From: G965212025 sp965215765
GTDB lineage: Bacteria > Pseudomonadota > Gammaproteobacteria > Poriferisulfidales > Oxydemutatoraceae
Direction: 5' to 3'
Length of the DNA stretch: 64,000 nt
Assembly (NCBI GenBank): GCA_965215765.1
Contig: OZ244118.1
Location: 434,001-498,000 of the forward strand
The translations under genes were made by a program, and so were the position numbers. This document shows positions 27,563 to 36,180 of this stretch, in pieces. The notes below the pieces were generated by a model. That model had not been told where the DNA came from. It ran no database searches and saw only the letters and a list, made by a program, of their open reading frames with translations. Position 1 is the stretch's first letter. Every line of letters begins with the position of its first letter.

Positions 27563-29271
27563 GAAGTGATTTCCAGTTTGGGCATCAGATGATCGACGCA
27601 GTCGTCCAGAGCGATTTCTTTTGTAAGGCCGCTGGCTCTTTCCGTGTATTCAACGATTTGTCGCTCCAGGTTTCTCGGGCCAACCGTCAGGCGCCAGGGG
27701 ATGCCTATCAAATCAGCGTCAGCAAACATGACGCCCGGACGCACATCACGATCGTCAAGCAGAACTTCCACCTTGCGTTGCAGAAGTTCCTGGTAGAGCC
27801 TTTCTGCAACCTCCAATGTTTGCGGTGTGTGCCGGAAGCCCAGCGGGGAAATCATCACCGTGAATGGTGCGATGGCGCGCGGCCAGATAATTCCCTGCGC
27901 ATCATGGCTCTGTTCTATGCAGGCTGCGACGATTCTGCTGATACCGATTCCGTAGCAGCCCATGATCAAAGCCAGTTCTTCGCCCTGTTCGTCGTGTACT
28001 GTGGCTGACATACACTCGCTGTATTTCTTGCCCAGCTTGAAAATGTGCCCGACTTCAATCCCACGCCTGATGGTCAGGCTTCCTGTGCCGCTCGGGCTTG
28101 GGTCGCCCGCCACCGCGCATCGCAAGTCGTGTATCTCGTAATCGTCGACATCACGATCCCAGTTCACCCCGAGATAGTGTTTGCCGTCCTGGTTCGCTCC
28201 GCAGGCAAAATCTGACAGACAAGCTGCCGACTGATCTACCAGGACAGGTGCCCTGAGGTTCACCGGGCCCAGTGAGCCAGGAGACGCCCCGGTGACTGCC
28301 TTGATTTCTTCCGGGGTACTGAAGCAAATCGGTTCCGCAAGCAACGGGTGCTTTTTGGCTTTTTCGAGATTCATTTCGTGGTCACCGCGAACGAAGACAG
28401 CGACCAGAGGAGTTGTTTTGCCCTTCAGAAACAAGGCTTTCAGACATCTGGAAGGCGGAATTTTCAACGACTCGCTGAGGTCCGCGATTGTGCTGACTCC
28501 CGGCGTGTCCACGAGCCGCATGGTTTCAGCAGGGGGGGCACGCTTGCCTGTGTCAATAACGGGAGCCAACTCCACATTGGCTGCGTAATCATCTTCCGTG
28601 GAAAAGGCGATGGCATCCTCACCACAATCCGCCAGTGCGTGAAACTCGTGCGAGCCAACGCCACCTATATTTCCCATATCAGCCTGCACATAACGGTAAT
28701 CAAGTCCGATGCGGTCGAATATGCGGCAGTACGCCTTGCGCATGTCCTCGTATGTCTCATCCAGAGATTGCGCGTCGCAATGAAAGGAATAGGCGTCTTT
28801 CATGAGAAATTCACGCGCGCGCATCACCCCGAATCGGGGGCGAATTTCATCTCGGAACTTTGTCTGGATCTGGTAAAAATTTACCGGTAGTTGCCGATAG
28901 GTGGCGAGCTCGGAACGTACCAGTTCGGTTATCACTTCCTCGTGGGTCGGCCCCAAAACCATATCTCGCTTGTGGCGATCCTGGAATTTAAGCAGTTCCT
29001 CTCCGTACTCGTACCAGCGCCCGGATTTTTTCCACAGATCCGCCGGTTGTACTGCCGGCATCAGCATTTCCAGCGCCCCGGCACGGTTCATCTCCTCGCG
29101 GACGATGGTTTCAATTTTTCGCAGCACTCGCACCCCCAGAGGCAGCCAGGTATATAGCCCGCTTGCGACCTTGTTAATCAAAGCGGCGCGCAACATGAGC
29201 TTGTGGCTTGCGGTTTCCGCGTCTGCGGGAGCTTCGCGAAGTGTGCTGAGAGGGTATCGGGAAGTGCGCAT
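27559..29271 (-). CDS. proS: Prolyl-tRNA synthetase
   Basis: Charges tRNA-Pro. The 570-residue bacterial-type enzyme has class II motifs (for example FRDEIRPRFGVMRAREFLMKD), an inserted editing domain between motifs 2 and 3 (from about GVSTIADLSESL to KHYLGVNWDRDV), and motif 3 with MGCYGIGISRIV. The C-terminal anticodon-binding domain includes EVLLDDRDVRPG. It lies 21 bases after hisI and overlaps the downstream lipoprotein gene by ATGA. Confidence 0.97.
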   Translation of the reverse strand: MRTSRYPLSTLREAPADAETASHKLMLRAALINKVASGLYTWLPLGVRVLRKIETIVREEMNRAGALEMLMPAVQPADLWKKSGRWYEYGEELLKFQDRHKRDMVLGPTHEEVITELVRSELATYRQLPVNFYQIQTKFRDEIRPRFGVMRAREFLMKDAYSFHCDAQSLDETYEDMRKAYCRIFDRIGLDYRYVQADMGNIGGVGSHEFHALADCGEDAIAFSTEDDYAANVELAPVIDTGKRAPPAETMRLVDTPGVSTIADLSESLKIPPSRCLKALFLKGKTTPLVAVFVRGDHEMNLEKAKKHPLLAEPICFSTPEEIKAVTGASPGSLGPVNLRAPVLVDQSAACLSDFACGANQDGKHYLGVNWDRDVDDYEIHDLRCAVAGDPSPSGTGSLTIRRGIEVGHIFKLGKKYSECMSATVHDEQGEELALIMGCYGIGISRIVAACIEQSHDAQGIIWPRAIAPFTVMISPLGFRHTPQTLEVAERLYQELLQRKVEVLLDDRDVRPGVMFADADLIGIPWRLTVGPRNLERQIVEYTERASGLTKEIALDDCVDHLMPKLEITS

Positions 29272-29292
29272 CAGTCAGGCAAACCCCGTTGG

Positions 29293-29775
29293 CTAAAGCC
29301 GGGTCGGGTTGGGCTGCCCGCCATACACTGTTTCCGGATCAATCAATTTTTCGCGTATCGTGCGTTGCAGTTGTATGGTCTCAGCGGTTTTTCCAACCGG
29401 GATTTTCCGATAGAAGCAAGAGCGGTAGCCGACGTGGCAGCTGACAGCTCCGGCAACGATTACGCGCAGCCATAAAGCGTCCTGATCATCGTCAACCAGC
29501 ATTTCCCTGACTTCCTGCACAAAGCCGCTGACCTCGCCTTTGCGCCAGAGCGCTTTTCGGCTTCTGCTCCAGTAATGAGCCTGTCCGGTTTCGACTGTTT
29601 TCAAAAGTGCAGCGGTGTTCATATAAGCATGCATCAGCACTTCACCGCTGTGAAAGTCAGTCGTTACAACCGGGATCAGGCCGTCTTGATCAAACTTTGG
29701 GGCGAAGTCCATACCTTCTTCCACTTGGGCGACTTCAAGACGTGGAGCGAAAGGCGCAGCTTTTATTTCAGCCAT
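29293..29775 (-). CDS. hisI: Phosphoribosyl-AMP cyclohydrolase
   Basis: The third step of histidine biosynthesis. GLIPVVTTDFHSGEVLMHAY, YWSRSRKALWRKGEVSG and the metal-binding SCHVGYRSCFYR are the family signatures. It has 160 residues, longer than the common 130, through a C-terminal tail. It is a stand-alone cyclohydrolase: the pyrophosphohydrolase partner hisE is 5.5 kb away at 35256 on the other strand. Here it sits between yidD (6 bases) and proS. Confidence 0.95.
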   Translation of the reverse strand: MAEIKAAPFAPRLEVAQVEEGMDFAPKFDQDGLIPVVTTDFHSGEVLMHAYMNTAALLKTVETGQAHYWSRSRKALWRKGEVSGFVQEVREMLVDDDQDALWLRVIVAGAVSCHVGYRSCFYRKIPVGKTAETIQLQRTIREKLIDPETVYGGQPNPTRL

Positions 29776-29781
29776 CGATTT

Positions 29782-30033
29782 TTACCTTTGTTGCTTTTCT
29801 TCAGAGCGCACAGGCACGGGGTCATAGCCCCCCTCGTTCCAAGGGTGGCAACGTGCGATCCTTTTCAACGTGAGCCACACACCACGTATGGTACCGTATT
29901 CTCGCAGGCATTCTATGGCGTACATTGAACAGGTGGGCGTGAACCGGCAATGCATTCCAAGCCAGGGGCTGACCAGATAGCGATAGGCCTTGATCATCGC
30001 GATCAGCAAGTTTTTCAGTGCCATCGCCGCCAC
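29782..30033 (-). CDS. yidD: Membrane protein insertion efficiency factor YidD
   Basis: An 83-residue protein with an amphipathic N-terminus (IAMIKAYRYLVSPWLG), then CRFTPTCSMYA, and RIARCHPWNEGGYDPVP near the end. These are the hallmark motifs of YidD, which assists YidC-dependent insertion of membrane proteins. It is usually found next to rnpA and yidC, but here it overlaps the cysS 3' end by 19 bases and precedes hisI by 6. Confidence 0.92.
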   Translation of the reverse strand: MAAMALKNLLIAMIKAYRYLVSPWLGMHCRFTPTCSMYAIECLREYGTIRGVWLTLKRIARCHPWNEGGYDPVPVRSEEKQQR

Positions 30034-31379
30034 ACGGTTTCGGTGTGCAAATCTTCCAGCGTGATGCCAGCTTCGTGCAGTTGCGCACGGATTTCGTCAG
30101 CGCGAGTAAAGTCGCCCGCTTCGCGAGCTGCCTTTCGCCTGGTGATCCATTCATCCACTTTCTGGTCAGCAATCTTGAACGCATGTTCTGACCCCCAGCG
30201 AAACCAGGTCTGTGGTGATTGTTGGAGCAGACCCAGGCAGGAAGCAGCTGATAACAAAGAAAATGCATCACCAGAGTTCGCCAGGGCGTGCAGTCCGGCC
30301 AGTGCTTGCGGGGTATTCAGGTCTTCGCCAAGTGCCTCCGGAACGACCGCGCCATCCAGTTTGTCGATGTTTCCCAGATTCTGGAAATCCGCGAAGTCAT
30401 GGTCGGAAAAAGCGCGATAAAGCCTATCCAGCGCTGCCTTGGCGTGCGCCAGTGTTTGCTTCGACCAGTCCAGTGGCTTGCGGTAGTGGGCGTTCAGCAA
30501 AGCATAGCGAATGGTTTCACCGTGGTGCCTGCTTAGAACCTCGCGCAAAGTCACGAAATTTCCGAGTGATTTGGCCATTTTTTCATTTTCAACGGTGACA
30601 TGGCCATTGTGCAGCCAGTAACGCGCAAAAACATCGGTGCCGTGCGCGCGGCAACTTTGTGCAATTTCATTCTCATGGTGCGGAAAAACCAAGTCATGGC
30701 CGCCGCCGTGAATGTCTATGGTTTGTCCCAGATGGGTTGCTGCCATGGCTGAACACTCGATGTGCCAGCCGGGTCTGCCCCGTCCCCAGGGACTGTCCCA
30801 GCCAGGATGCTCCGGGGTCGATGGTTTCCACAGCACGAAATCGGTGGGTGCCCGCTTGTAGGAAGCGACTTCCACTCGGGCTCCGGAGCGCAGTTGTCCG
30901 GTCTGTCGCCCGGACAGGCACCCGTAGTGGTGCCAAGAGCTGACGTCAAACAGCACGTGCCCTTCGGCCTCGTAAGCGGAGCCATTGGCAAGCAGACGTT
31001 CAATCATCGCGATCATTTGAGGCACGTGCTCGGTCGCTTTGGGTTCAACTGTCGCAGGAAGCAGTCCCAGTTTCCCGGAGTCTTCCGAGAACGCCCGCCC
31101 GTACTTTTCTGCGATGTCGCTCGTTGGCACCTTGGCGGCTTGCGAAGCAGCAATGATTTTGTCGTCTATGTCGGTAAGGTTTCGCGAATAGAGGACTTTT
31201 TTGTAGTGTTTTTTCAGGAAGCGGTAAAGCGTGTCAAACACCACCAGCGGGCGGGCGTTGCCAATGTGAACGTAGTCATAGACAGTCGGGCCACACACGT
31301 ACATGGTGACCCGATTTTTGTCCAGCGGTCTGAAAACGTCCTGCTTGGCCGAAAGTGTGTTGTACAGCCTGATCTGCAT
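30015..31379 (-). CDS. cysS: Cysteinyl-tRNA synthetase
   Basis: Charges tRNA-Cys. This class I synthetase has the HIGH-type motif HIGNARP, zinc-binding residues in CGPTVYD, GWHIECSAM and HENEIAQS, and the KMSKS-type loop KMAKSLGN. 454 residues is the normal size. It lies 33 bases downstream of rne and overlaps yidD. Confidence 0.97.
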   Translation of the reverse strand: MQIRLYNTLSAKQDVFRPLDKNRVTMYVCGPTVYDYVHIGNARPLVVFDTLYRFLKKHYKKVLYSRNLTDIDDKIIAASQAAKVPTSDIAEKYGRAFSEDSGKLGLLPATVEPKATEHVPQMIAMIERLLANGSAYEAEGHVLFDVSSWHHYGCLSGRQTGQLRSGARVEVASYKRAPTDFVLWKPSTPEHPGWDSPWGRGRPGWHIECSAMAATHLGQTIDIHGGGHDLVFPHHENEIAQSCRAHGTDVFARYWLHNGHVTVENEKMAKSLGNFVTLREVLSRHHGETIRYALLNAHYRKPLDWSKQTLAHAKAALDRLYRAFSDHDFADFQNLGNIDKLDGAVVPEALGEDLNTPQALAGLHALANSGDAFSLLSAASCLGLLQQSPQTWFRWGSEHAFKIADQKVDEWITRRKAAREAGDFTRADEIRAQLHEAGITLEDLHTETVWRRWH

Positions 31380-31411
31380 GGCTTTCGACGATGTGTTCCG
31401 GCTAGTCGGAA

Positions 31412-34400
31412 TTATTTATCTACGTCCGTTTCAATCTGCGTGTATTGCTTGCCAGTCCGCGCAAAAGCGCTGCGTGTTCGCGTGTCTCTTTCAGTGACAG
31501 GGTCTGTTGTCCGTGCTGTTTCCAGGTTGGCAACATGAAGCTCAGCGGGAGGTTCAGCGGGAGGTTCAGCGGGACTGACCGCCGGTGCAAAAGCACTGGG
31601 TGTTTGCGTGTCTCTTTCAGTGACGTGGTCTGTTGTCCGTACTGCTTCCAGGTTGGCGACATGAGGTTCAGCGGGAGGTTCAGCAGGACTGACTGCCGGT
31701 GCAAAAGTGCTGCGTGTTTGCGCGTATTTTTCAGTGACAGGCTGTGTCGTCCGCGCTGTTTCCAGGTTGGCGGCATGAGGTTCAGCGGGACTGGCCGCCG
31801 GTTCAAAAGTGCTGCGTACTCGCGCGTATTTTTCAGTGACGGGGCCTGTTGTCCGCGCTGCTTCCAGGTTGGCAACATGAAGCTCAGCGGGAGGGGTAGC
31901 GGGACTGGCCGCAGGTGCAAAAGTGCTGCGTACTCGCGCGTATTTTTCAGTGACGGGGCCTGTCGTCCGCGCTGCTTCCAGGTTGGCAACATGAAGCTCA
32001 GCGGGACTGGCCTGCCTGGGCGCGGCCAGATTGGCAGCATGTAATTTAGCGGCACCTGCCATCGCGCCAACTCTGCCCGCAGGGGCAAAGGATCCTCTTG
32101 GTGCATCAGTTTGTTGCTGACCGGTATTGCGAAAAGAAGACGCAGGTGCAAGCGTGTTTCCACTTTCTCTCGATGTGGGGCGCGACATGTTTCCCTGCCT
32201 CGTTGGTTCAAACTGTTCCGAGCTTGCGTCATACCGTCTTCTCTGCCGCGTAGGCTGCTGCCGCTTTCCCACACTTGAAGACCGCTGCCATTCCATTCCT
32301 ACCGGTTCATGGCTTGTTTCTGTCCTCACAGGGTTTTGTTGCGAGACTCTCTCCGAGCTGTCGCGGTCGCGTTGGCGCTGCGCAGACTCATTCTGCAGGT
32401 CTGCTCTTATCGGTTCCTGCCGCCGTTGCGCAGGCTCATACTGTCTGCCCGCTCGCATCGGCTCACGTTGGCGCCGCACAGGCTCACGTTGGCGCCGCGC
32501 AGATCCATACTGCCGGTCTGTTCTGACCGGTTCGTGTTGCCGCCGCACAGGTTCGTACTGCCCATCCGCGCGCATCGGCTCTTGTCGCGCTTGCATTGCT
32601 CTACGTTGCGTTTGTGTGCCTCTGGATTGCGACGTTTCCTCGTCAGGAAAGAGGTTTTCCTCATAAGGTCTCCCGGCTCGCCTGTTCCCTTTTCTTTTGA
32701 CGCCGGGGTAACGCTCTGCGGCGAATTGTCTTCTGGAACCGGTGTTCTGATTTGTGTACAAGTCGTCCTGACCAGACGAAGAGCGGCGCGAGCGAGCTTT
32801 TTCAGCTTCAAGCGGCGAATCGATTTCCAGATCGGAGTCATAGCGGGAGGAGAAGCCCGCATTCTGCTTGCCGTAAGACGTCCGCGAACGAGCTCTGATT
32901 GGCCGCCCGGCGGAGTCCGAAATTTGACGCCCCCTCTCCTTGTACATTGCTTTACCTGTCCGGCGGCCGACCAAGGCTTCGCCATGATCTTCTGTACGGT
33001 CTTCCGGAAAGATTTTTTGCTCCTTGACCGGTTTGGGTGACGAGGAGAAAAGCTTGCCAAACCAGCCACCAAAAAGGCCACCAGACTGCTTTCCCTGGTG
33101 TGCAGAAGCTTCCCCCGGGGTCACTCCCGGCTGTTTGGCCTCGAGAACAGAAGGTTGCGTATAGTTCAGTTGCGCCGGGTCGTTGCTACGCACAGCATGG
33201 CTCGTCTTGAAAGCCTCCGGGGATTGGTTGGCACGAAAGCCCCTGATTTCAAAGTTGGGGTTTTTCAGGCTTGGATCCGGGATCATAAACAAGGAAATAT
33301 TGTGCTGTGACTCAAGCGAATTCACCTCAAGGCGCTTTTCGTTCAGAAAATACGCAATCGTTTCCACAGGCAGCTTTGCCACCACCGACACGATATGTTC
33401 TTTCATGGCCTCGCGCACAATGGAACGGAACACCTCCAAAGTATTGGATTCAATGGTGCGTATCCAGCCGCTTCCATTACAGTGCTGGCAAATCAGATGG
33501 CTCGACTCGCTAAGTGACGTGCGCAGCCGCTGGCGTGACATTTCAAGCAGTCCAAAGCTGGAGATATTGCCAATCTGGTTCTGTGCCCGGTCGTATTTCA
33601 TGGCGCGATGCATGTCATCTTCCACGGTTTCACGATCTTTATCCGAGACCATGTCAATAAAATCAATGACGATAAGACCGCCGGCATCCCTCAGCCTGAG
33701 CTGCAAGGCAATTTCTTTTACTGCTTCCACATTCGTGTTCAGAGCCGTGGCACCAATGTCAGCCCCGCGGATCGACTTGGCAGAATTGACGTCTATGGAC
33801 AGCAACGCCTCCGTTTGGTCGAAAACAACTTTTCCGCCTTGGGGGAGGTCAATTACCCGCTCAAAAGCGGTTCCGATTTTCGCTTCAATCTTATAAGTGC
33901 TGAACAGCGGGGAGTCACCGTCATGCATCATGATTTTGTCGATCTGCGTGGGCATGGAAGTCTCCATGTAACGTTTCGCTTCTTCGTAGACCCTCGGGTT
34001 GTCAAAAATCACTTTTTCAACATTGGGTCCCATGTGATCGCGCAGCGTATGGATGACTACATTTCCTTCACGATAGATAAGGGACGGCGTTCTCTCGGTT
34101 TTTGCCAAGTTGACAATGTCTCGCCACAGGTTCCTGAGGTTGTTCAGGTCCCACATCAATTCCTCTTCGCTGCGCCCAATACTTGCGGTTCTTAAAATGA
34201 CGCCCTCGCCAGGCTCATGCTTGATATTCGAAAAAATATCCTGCATGTGAGCACGATGCTTTTCTTTGGCATGTTTGGTGATTCGTACGCCTGACCAAGA
34301 GCAGTTCGGCATCAAAACCAGGAAACGGCCAGGGATTCTTATGTAGGTAGAGAGCAGTGCCCCCTTATTGCCAATTTCGCCTCGATTCAGCTGTACAAGA

Positions 34401-34702
34401 AGCTCTTGTCCCTCCTTGACGAAGCCGCGACTCGAATCCTCCGTTTCGGAAGGCGGCCCGAGATTTTTGCCGAAGTCGCGGGCAATTGCCTTGAACGGCA
34501 GAAAGCCATGCTTTGCTTCGCCATAGTCAACGAAGACAGCGTTCAGCCCCCTTTCTACACGAGCGGCTGTGGCCTTATAGATGTTTCCTTTAAGCTGCTT
34601 GCGGTGAGAGCTTTCTATGTTGAGGTCTTGTAATTCCGTCCCCTGGAGGATGGCTACGCGCACCTCTTCTTTGTGCGTAGCATTGACAAGGATATTTTTC
34701 AT
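31412..34702 (-). CDS. rne: Ribonuclease E
   Basis: The endonuclease core of the degradosome, 1,096 residues. The S1 domain lies at about residues 38-118. DNase-I-like catalytic Asp residues sit in LLSIDVNSAKSIRG (about 301) and VIDFIDMVSDKDRE (about 349). The Zn-link is CQHCNGSG (about 405), one residue away from the usual CPRC form. The C-terminal half is disordered: an Arg/Gln/Glu-rich stretch at about 700-830 (RRQREPVRRQREP), probably RNA-binding, then five tandem copies of a 34-42-residue unit. A long divergent upstream region of 553 bp resembles the long regulated rne leader known in E. coli. Confidence 0.95.
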   Translation of the reverse strand: MKNILVNATHKEEVRVAILQGTELQDLNIESSHRKQLKGNIYKATAARVERGLNAVFVDYGEAKHGFLPFKAIARDFGKNLGPPSETEDSSRGFVKEGQELLVQLNRGEIGNKGALLSTYIRIPGRFLVLMPNCSWSGVRITKHAKEKHRAHMQDIFSNIKHEPGEGVILRTASIGRSEEELMWDLNNLRNLWRDIVNLAKTERTPSLIYREGNVVIHTLRDHMGPNVEKVIFDNPRVYEEAKRYMETSMPTQIDKIMMHDGDSPLFSTYKIEAKIGTAFERVIDLPQGGKVVFDQTEALLSIDVNSAKSIRGADIGATALNTNVEAVKEIALQLRLRDAGGLIVIDFIDMVSDKDRETVEDDMHRAMKYDRAQNQIGNISSFGLLEMSRQRLRTSLSESSHLICQHCNGSGWIRTIESNTLEVFRSIVREAMKEHIVSVVAKLPVETIAYFLNEKRLEVNSLESQHNISLFMIPDPSLKNPNFEIRGFRANQSPEAFKTSHAVRSNDPAQLNYTQPSVLEAKQPGVTPGEASAHQGKQSGGLFGGWFGKLFSSSPKPVKEQKIFPEDRTEDHGEALVGRRTGKAMYKERGRQISDSAGRPIRARSRTSYGKQNAGFSSRYDSDLEIDSPLEAEKARSRRSSSGQDDLYTNQNTGSRRQFAAERYPGVKRKGNRRAGRPYEENLFPDEETSQSRGTQTQRRAMQARQEPMRADGQYEPVRRQHEPVRTDRQYGSARRQREPVRRQREPMRAGRQYEPAQRRQEPIRADLQNESAQRQRDRDSSERVSQQNPVRTETSHEPVGMEWQRSSSVGKRQQPTRQRRRYDASSEQFEPTRQGNMSRPTSRESGNTLAPASSFRNTGQQQTDAPRGSFAPAGRVGAMAGAAKLHAANLAAPRQASPAELHVANLEAARTTGPVTEKYARVRSTFAPAASPATPPAELHVANLEAARTTGPVTEKYARVRSTFEPAASPAEPHAANLETARTTQPVTEKYAQTRSTFAPAVSPAEPPAEPHVANLEAVRTTDHVTERDTQTPSAFAPAVSPAEPPAEPPAELHVANLETARTTDPVTERDTRTRSAFARTGKQYTQIETDVDK
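31465..32040 (-). repeat. In-frame tandem repeats in the RNase E tail
   Basis: Five units of about 102-126 bp encode variants of PAELHVANLEAARTTGPV and TEKYARVRSTFAPA (residues about 887-1079). All unit lengths are multiples of three, so the frame is preserved. Units nearer the C-terminus change EKYA to ERDT and lengthen by adding AEPP steps. RNase E tails often carry repeats, but this unit is unfamiliar to me. Confidence 0.85.
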
Positions 34703-34780
34703 TTCTATTCAATTTCCATATTCTGTTTGCACTGTGTTCAGGAACCACTAAAACATCGGATAAAAACTCCCGCACGGACC

Positions 34781-34810
34781 ATAAGGCAAACGCAAACGAC
34801 AACGTGTCAA
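34781..34810 (-). promoter_or_regulatory. Candidate rne promoter
   Basis: On the minus strand a consensus TTGACA (34810-34805) is followed after 18 bases by CCTTAT (34786-34781), a 3-of-6 match to the -10. It would start transcription about 70 bases before the rne ATG. The hexamer at -35 is perfect but the -10 is weak. Confidence 0.35.
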
Positions 34811-35226
34811 CTCTTGTGAGACTCCGCCGAAGTGGTGCAAAGAACGCCCGTGTAATAGTAGCCACAGTGTTAAAAACCATTAATTCAGTTGCCTTGATAC
34901 TAAGACAGCAGGCAACATCAAAAAGTTGGGGTACGCCCTCTCATGATGACAGTACTTGGTAGCACGCATCCTTTGGCGACCCACATAAATCAGCGTCACA
35001 TCGCAGATTCGCACCCATACTACAGCGTGGCACCAGAATTGGCAAGACAGGAGGGCGCGCCACACGGCTCTGACCGCTTCCCGGCACACGGCTTTTCTGG
35101 CGGGATTCTTGCCGCGAGAACCGTGCAAGGAGCAAAGACAGGCCTGAGTGGAGGCACTCATTTTTTGCGAGACTGTCAGAAATGCCGCAACACGTCTGCA
35201 GACACGCCCAGGCACAATCCAAAGGG

Positions 35227-35232
35227 TATAAT
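35227..35232 (+). promoter_or_regulatory. -10 element before hisE-tatABC
   Basis: A perfect TATAAT 23 bases upstream of the hisE start, in a GC-rich context (GGGTATAATGCGGCG). No convincing -35 at 16-18 bases upstream. Confidence 0.45.
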
Positions 35233-35255
35233 GCGGCGCAGGGCTTTTCATAAAA

Positions 35256-35597
35256 ATGGACAACACAAACATTCTTGAGCAAATCGCGGAAGTTCTGGAA
35301 AACCGCAAGCGCGAAACGCCCGACCAGTCTTATGTGGCATCGCTTTACGCACAGGGAAGCCAAGTGATTGAAGGGAAAATCCTGGAAGAAGCTCAGGAAG
35401 TCGTTGGCGCGAGCGGTGCGCAACAGGCTGAGCTGGTACACGAAGTTTCCGATTTATGGTTTCATTGCCAGGTTTTGCTCGCGTATCGCGGCATCGATGT
35501 TCAGGCAGTGTTCCGCGAATTGGAGAAACGTTTCGGCGTGTCCGGCCATGAGGAAAAAAAGCGCCGCAAGGATAACAAGGAGGCAATTTGCCAATGA
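35256..35597 (+). CDS. hisE: Phosphoribosyl-ATP pyrophosphatase
   Basis: The second step of histidine synthesis: hydrolysis of phosphoribosyl-ATP to phosphoribosyl-AMP and PPi. A MazG-like all-alpha protein of 113 residues with the Glu cluster KILEEAQEVV and the helix ELVHEVSDLWFHCQVLL. The 3' end overlaps tatA by 4 bases. The hisE-tatABC order is typical of gammaproteobacteria, usually with hisI in front; here hisI is elsewhere. Confidence 0.94.
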   Translation: MDNTNILEQIAEVLENRKRETPDQSYVASLYAQGSQVIEGKILEEAQEVVGASGAQQAELVHEVSDLWFHCQVLLAYRGIDVQAVFRELEKRFGVSGHEEKKRRKDNKEAICQ

Positions 35598-35794
35598 GTT
35601 GGGGACCTTTACAAATTTTGGTGGTTTTGTTGATCGTGATTTTGCTCTTCGGGACGAAAAAGCTACGCAACATGGGGGCAGATCTGGGCAGCGCCATCAA
35701 AAACTTCAAGCGCTCTGTCCATGACGCAGACAAAGGGGGCGAAGATACCGCCAAAAGGGAAGACCCCGGAGAAGATGGCAAAGGACCCGGGTAG
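35594..35794 (+). CDS. tatA: Sec-independent translocase subunit TatA
   Basis: The pore-forming subunit of the twin-arginine translocase. 66 residues: an N-terminal membrane helix (PLQILVVLLIVILLFG), the hinge FGTKKLRNMG, then an amphipathic helix (DLGSAIKNFKRSV) and a charged tail. ATG 35594 has AAGGAGG 10 bases upstream. The TTG at 35588 would also be in frame but adds only two residues and is too near the Shine-Dalgarno. Confidence 0.95.
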   Translation: MSWGPLQILVVLLIVILLFGTKKLRNMGADLGSAIKNFKRSVHDADKGGEDTAKREDPGEDGKGPG

Positions 35795-35799
35795 CACCA

Positions 35800-36180
35800 A
35801 TGTTTGATATCGGGTTCTGGGAGCTTGCGGCTATTACCTTGGTGGCACTGCTCGTTCTGGGCCCGGAACGGATGCCAGCGATGGCCGCCAGGATTGGCAG
35901 ATGGGTCGGGTACATAAAGCAGCTCAGTTACGGCTTCAGAGATGAGATTGAAAACGAGTTGCGACTACAGGAAATCAAGGACACTGTCGGTTCGGTCAAA
36001 AAGTCCATCACAAGTCTTGAGTCCGATGGAAAAGAAATGCTGAATACGATCGGCCGACAAGATCGGGAACCGCCAGCGCAGAGCGAAACGATCAAGCAGC
36101 AGATTGCTTCAGGACGTTTTGAAGCCGAAGAGCCGGCCAGCGGCAGCGATGAGAGCAATGTGGGAACGAATCCGCGGTAG
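35800..36180 (+). CDS. tatB: Sec-independent translocase subunit TatB
   Basis: A 126-residue protein starting MFDIGFWELAAITLVALLVLGPERMP, the TatB signature of membrane helix plus Gly-Pro-Glu hinge. A long amphipathic helix and a charged tail follow. It forms the substrate receptor with TatC. It starts 5 bases after tatA and overlaps tatC. Confidence 0.96.
   Translation: MFDIGFWELAAITLVALLVLGPERMPAMAARIGRWVGYIKQLSYGFRDEIENELRLQEIKDTVGSVKKSITSLESDGKEMLNTIGRQDREPPAQSETIKQQIASGRFEAEEPASGSDESNVGTNPR

Larger units (their letters stand above)
34703..35255. other. Divergent intergenic region rne/hisE
   Basis: No gene is supported in 553 bases between the starts of rne and hisE. It contains a candidate rne promoter and a TATAAT before hisE. 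Overlapping short ORFs on both strands have no recognisable content. A long leader on the rne side would fit RNase E autoregulation, but I see no certain hairpin equivalent. Confidence 0.5.

Noticed and set aside
31396..31411. TTCCG/CGGAA hairpin between rne and cysS
   Set aside because: Only 5 base pairs and no T-run; too weak to call a terminator.
32309..33040. 243-codon plus-strand frame within rne
   Set aside because: Antisense to the Arg-rich RNase E tail; low complexity and no recognisable product.
34943..35278. 111-codon plus-strand frame before hisE, with 142- and 166-codon frames opposite
   Set aside because: Mutually overlapping frames in a control region, none with family motifs, and one running into hisE.
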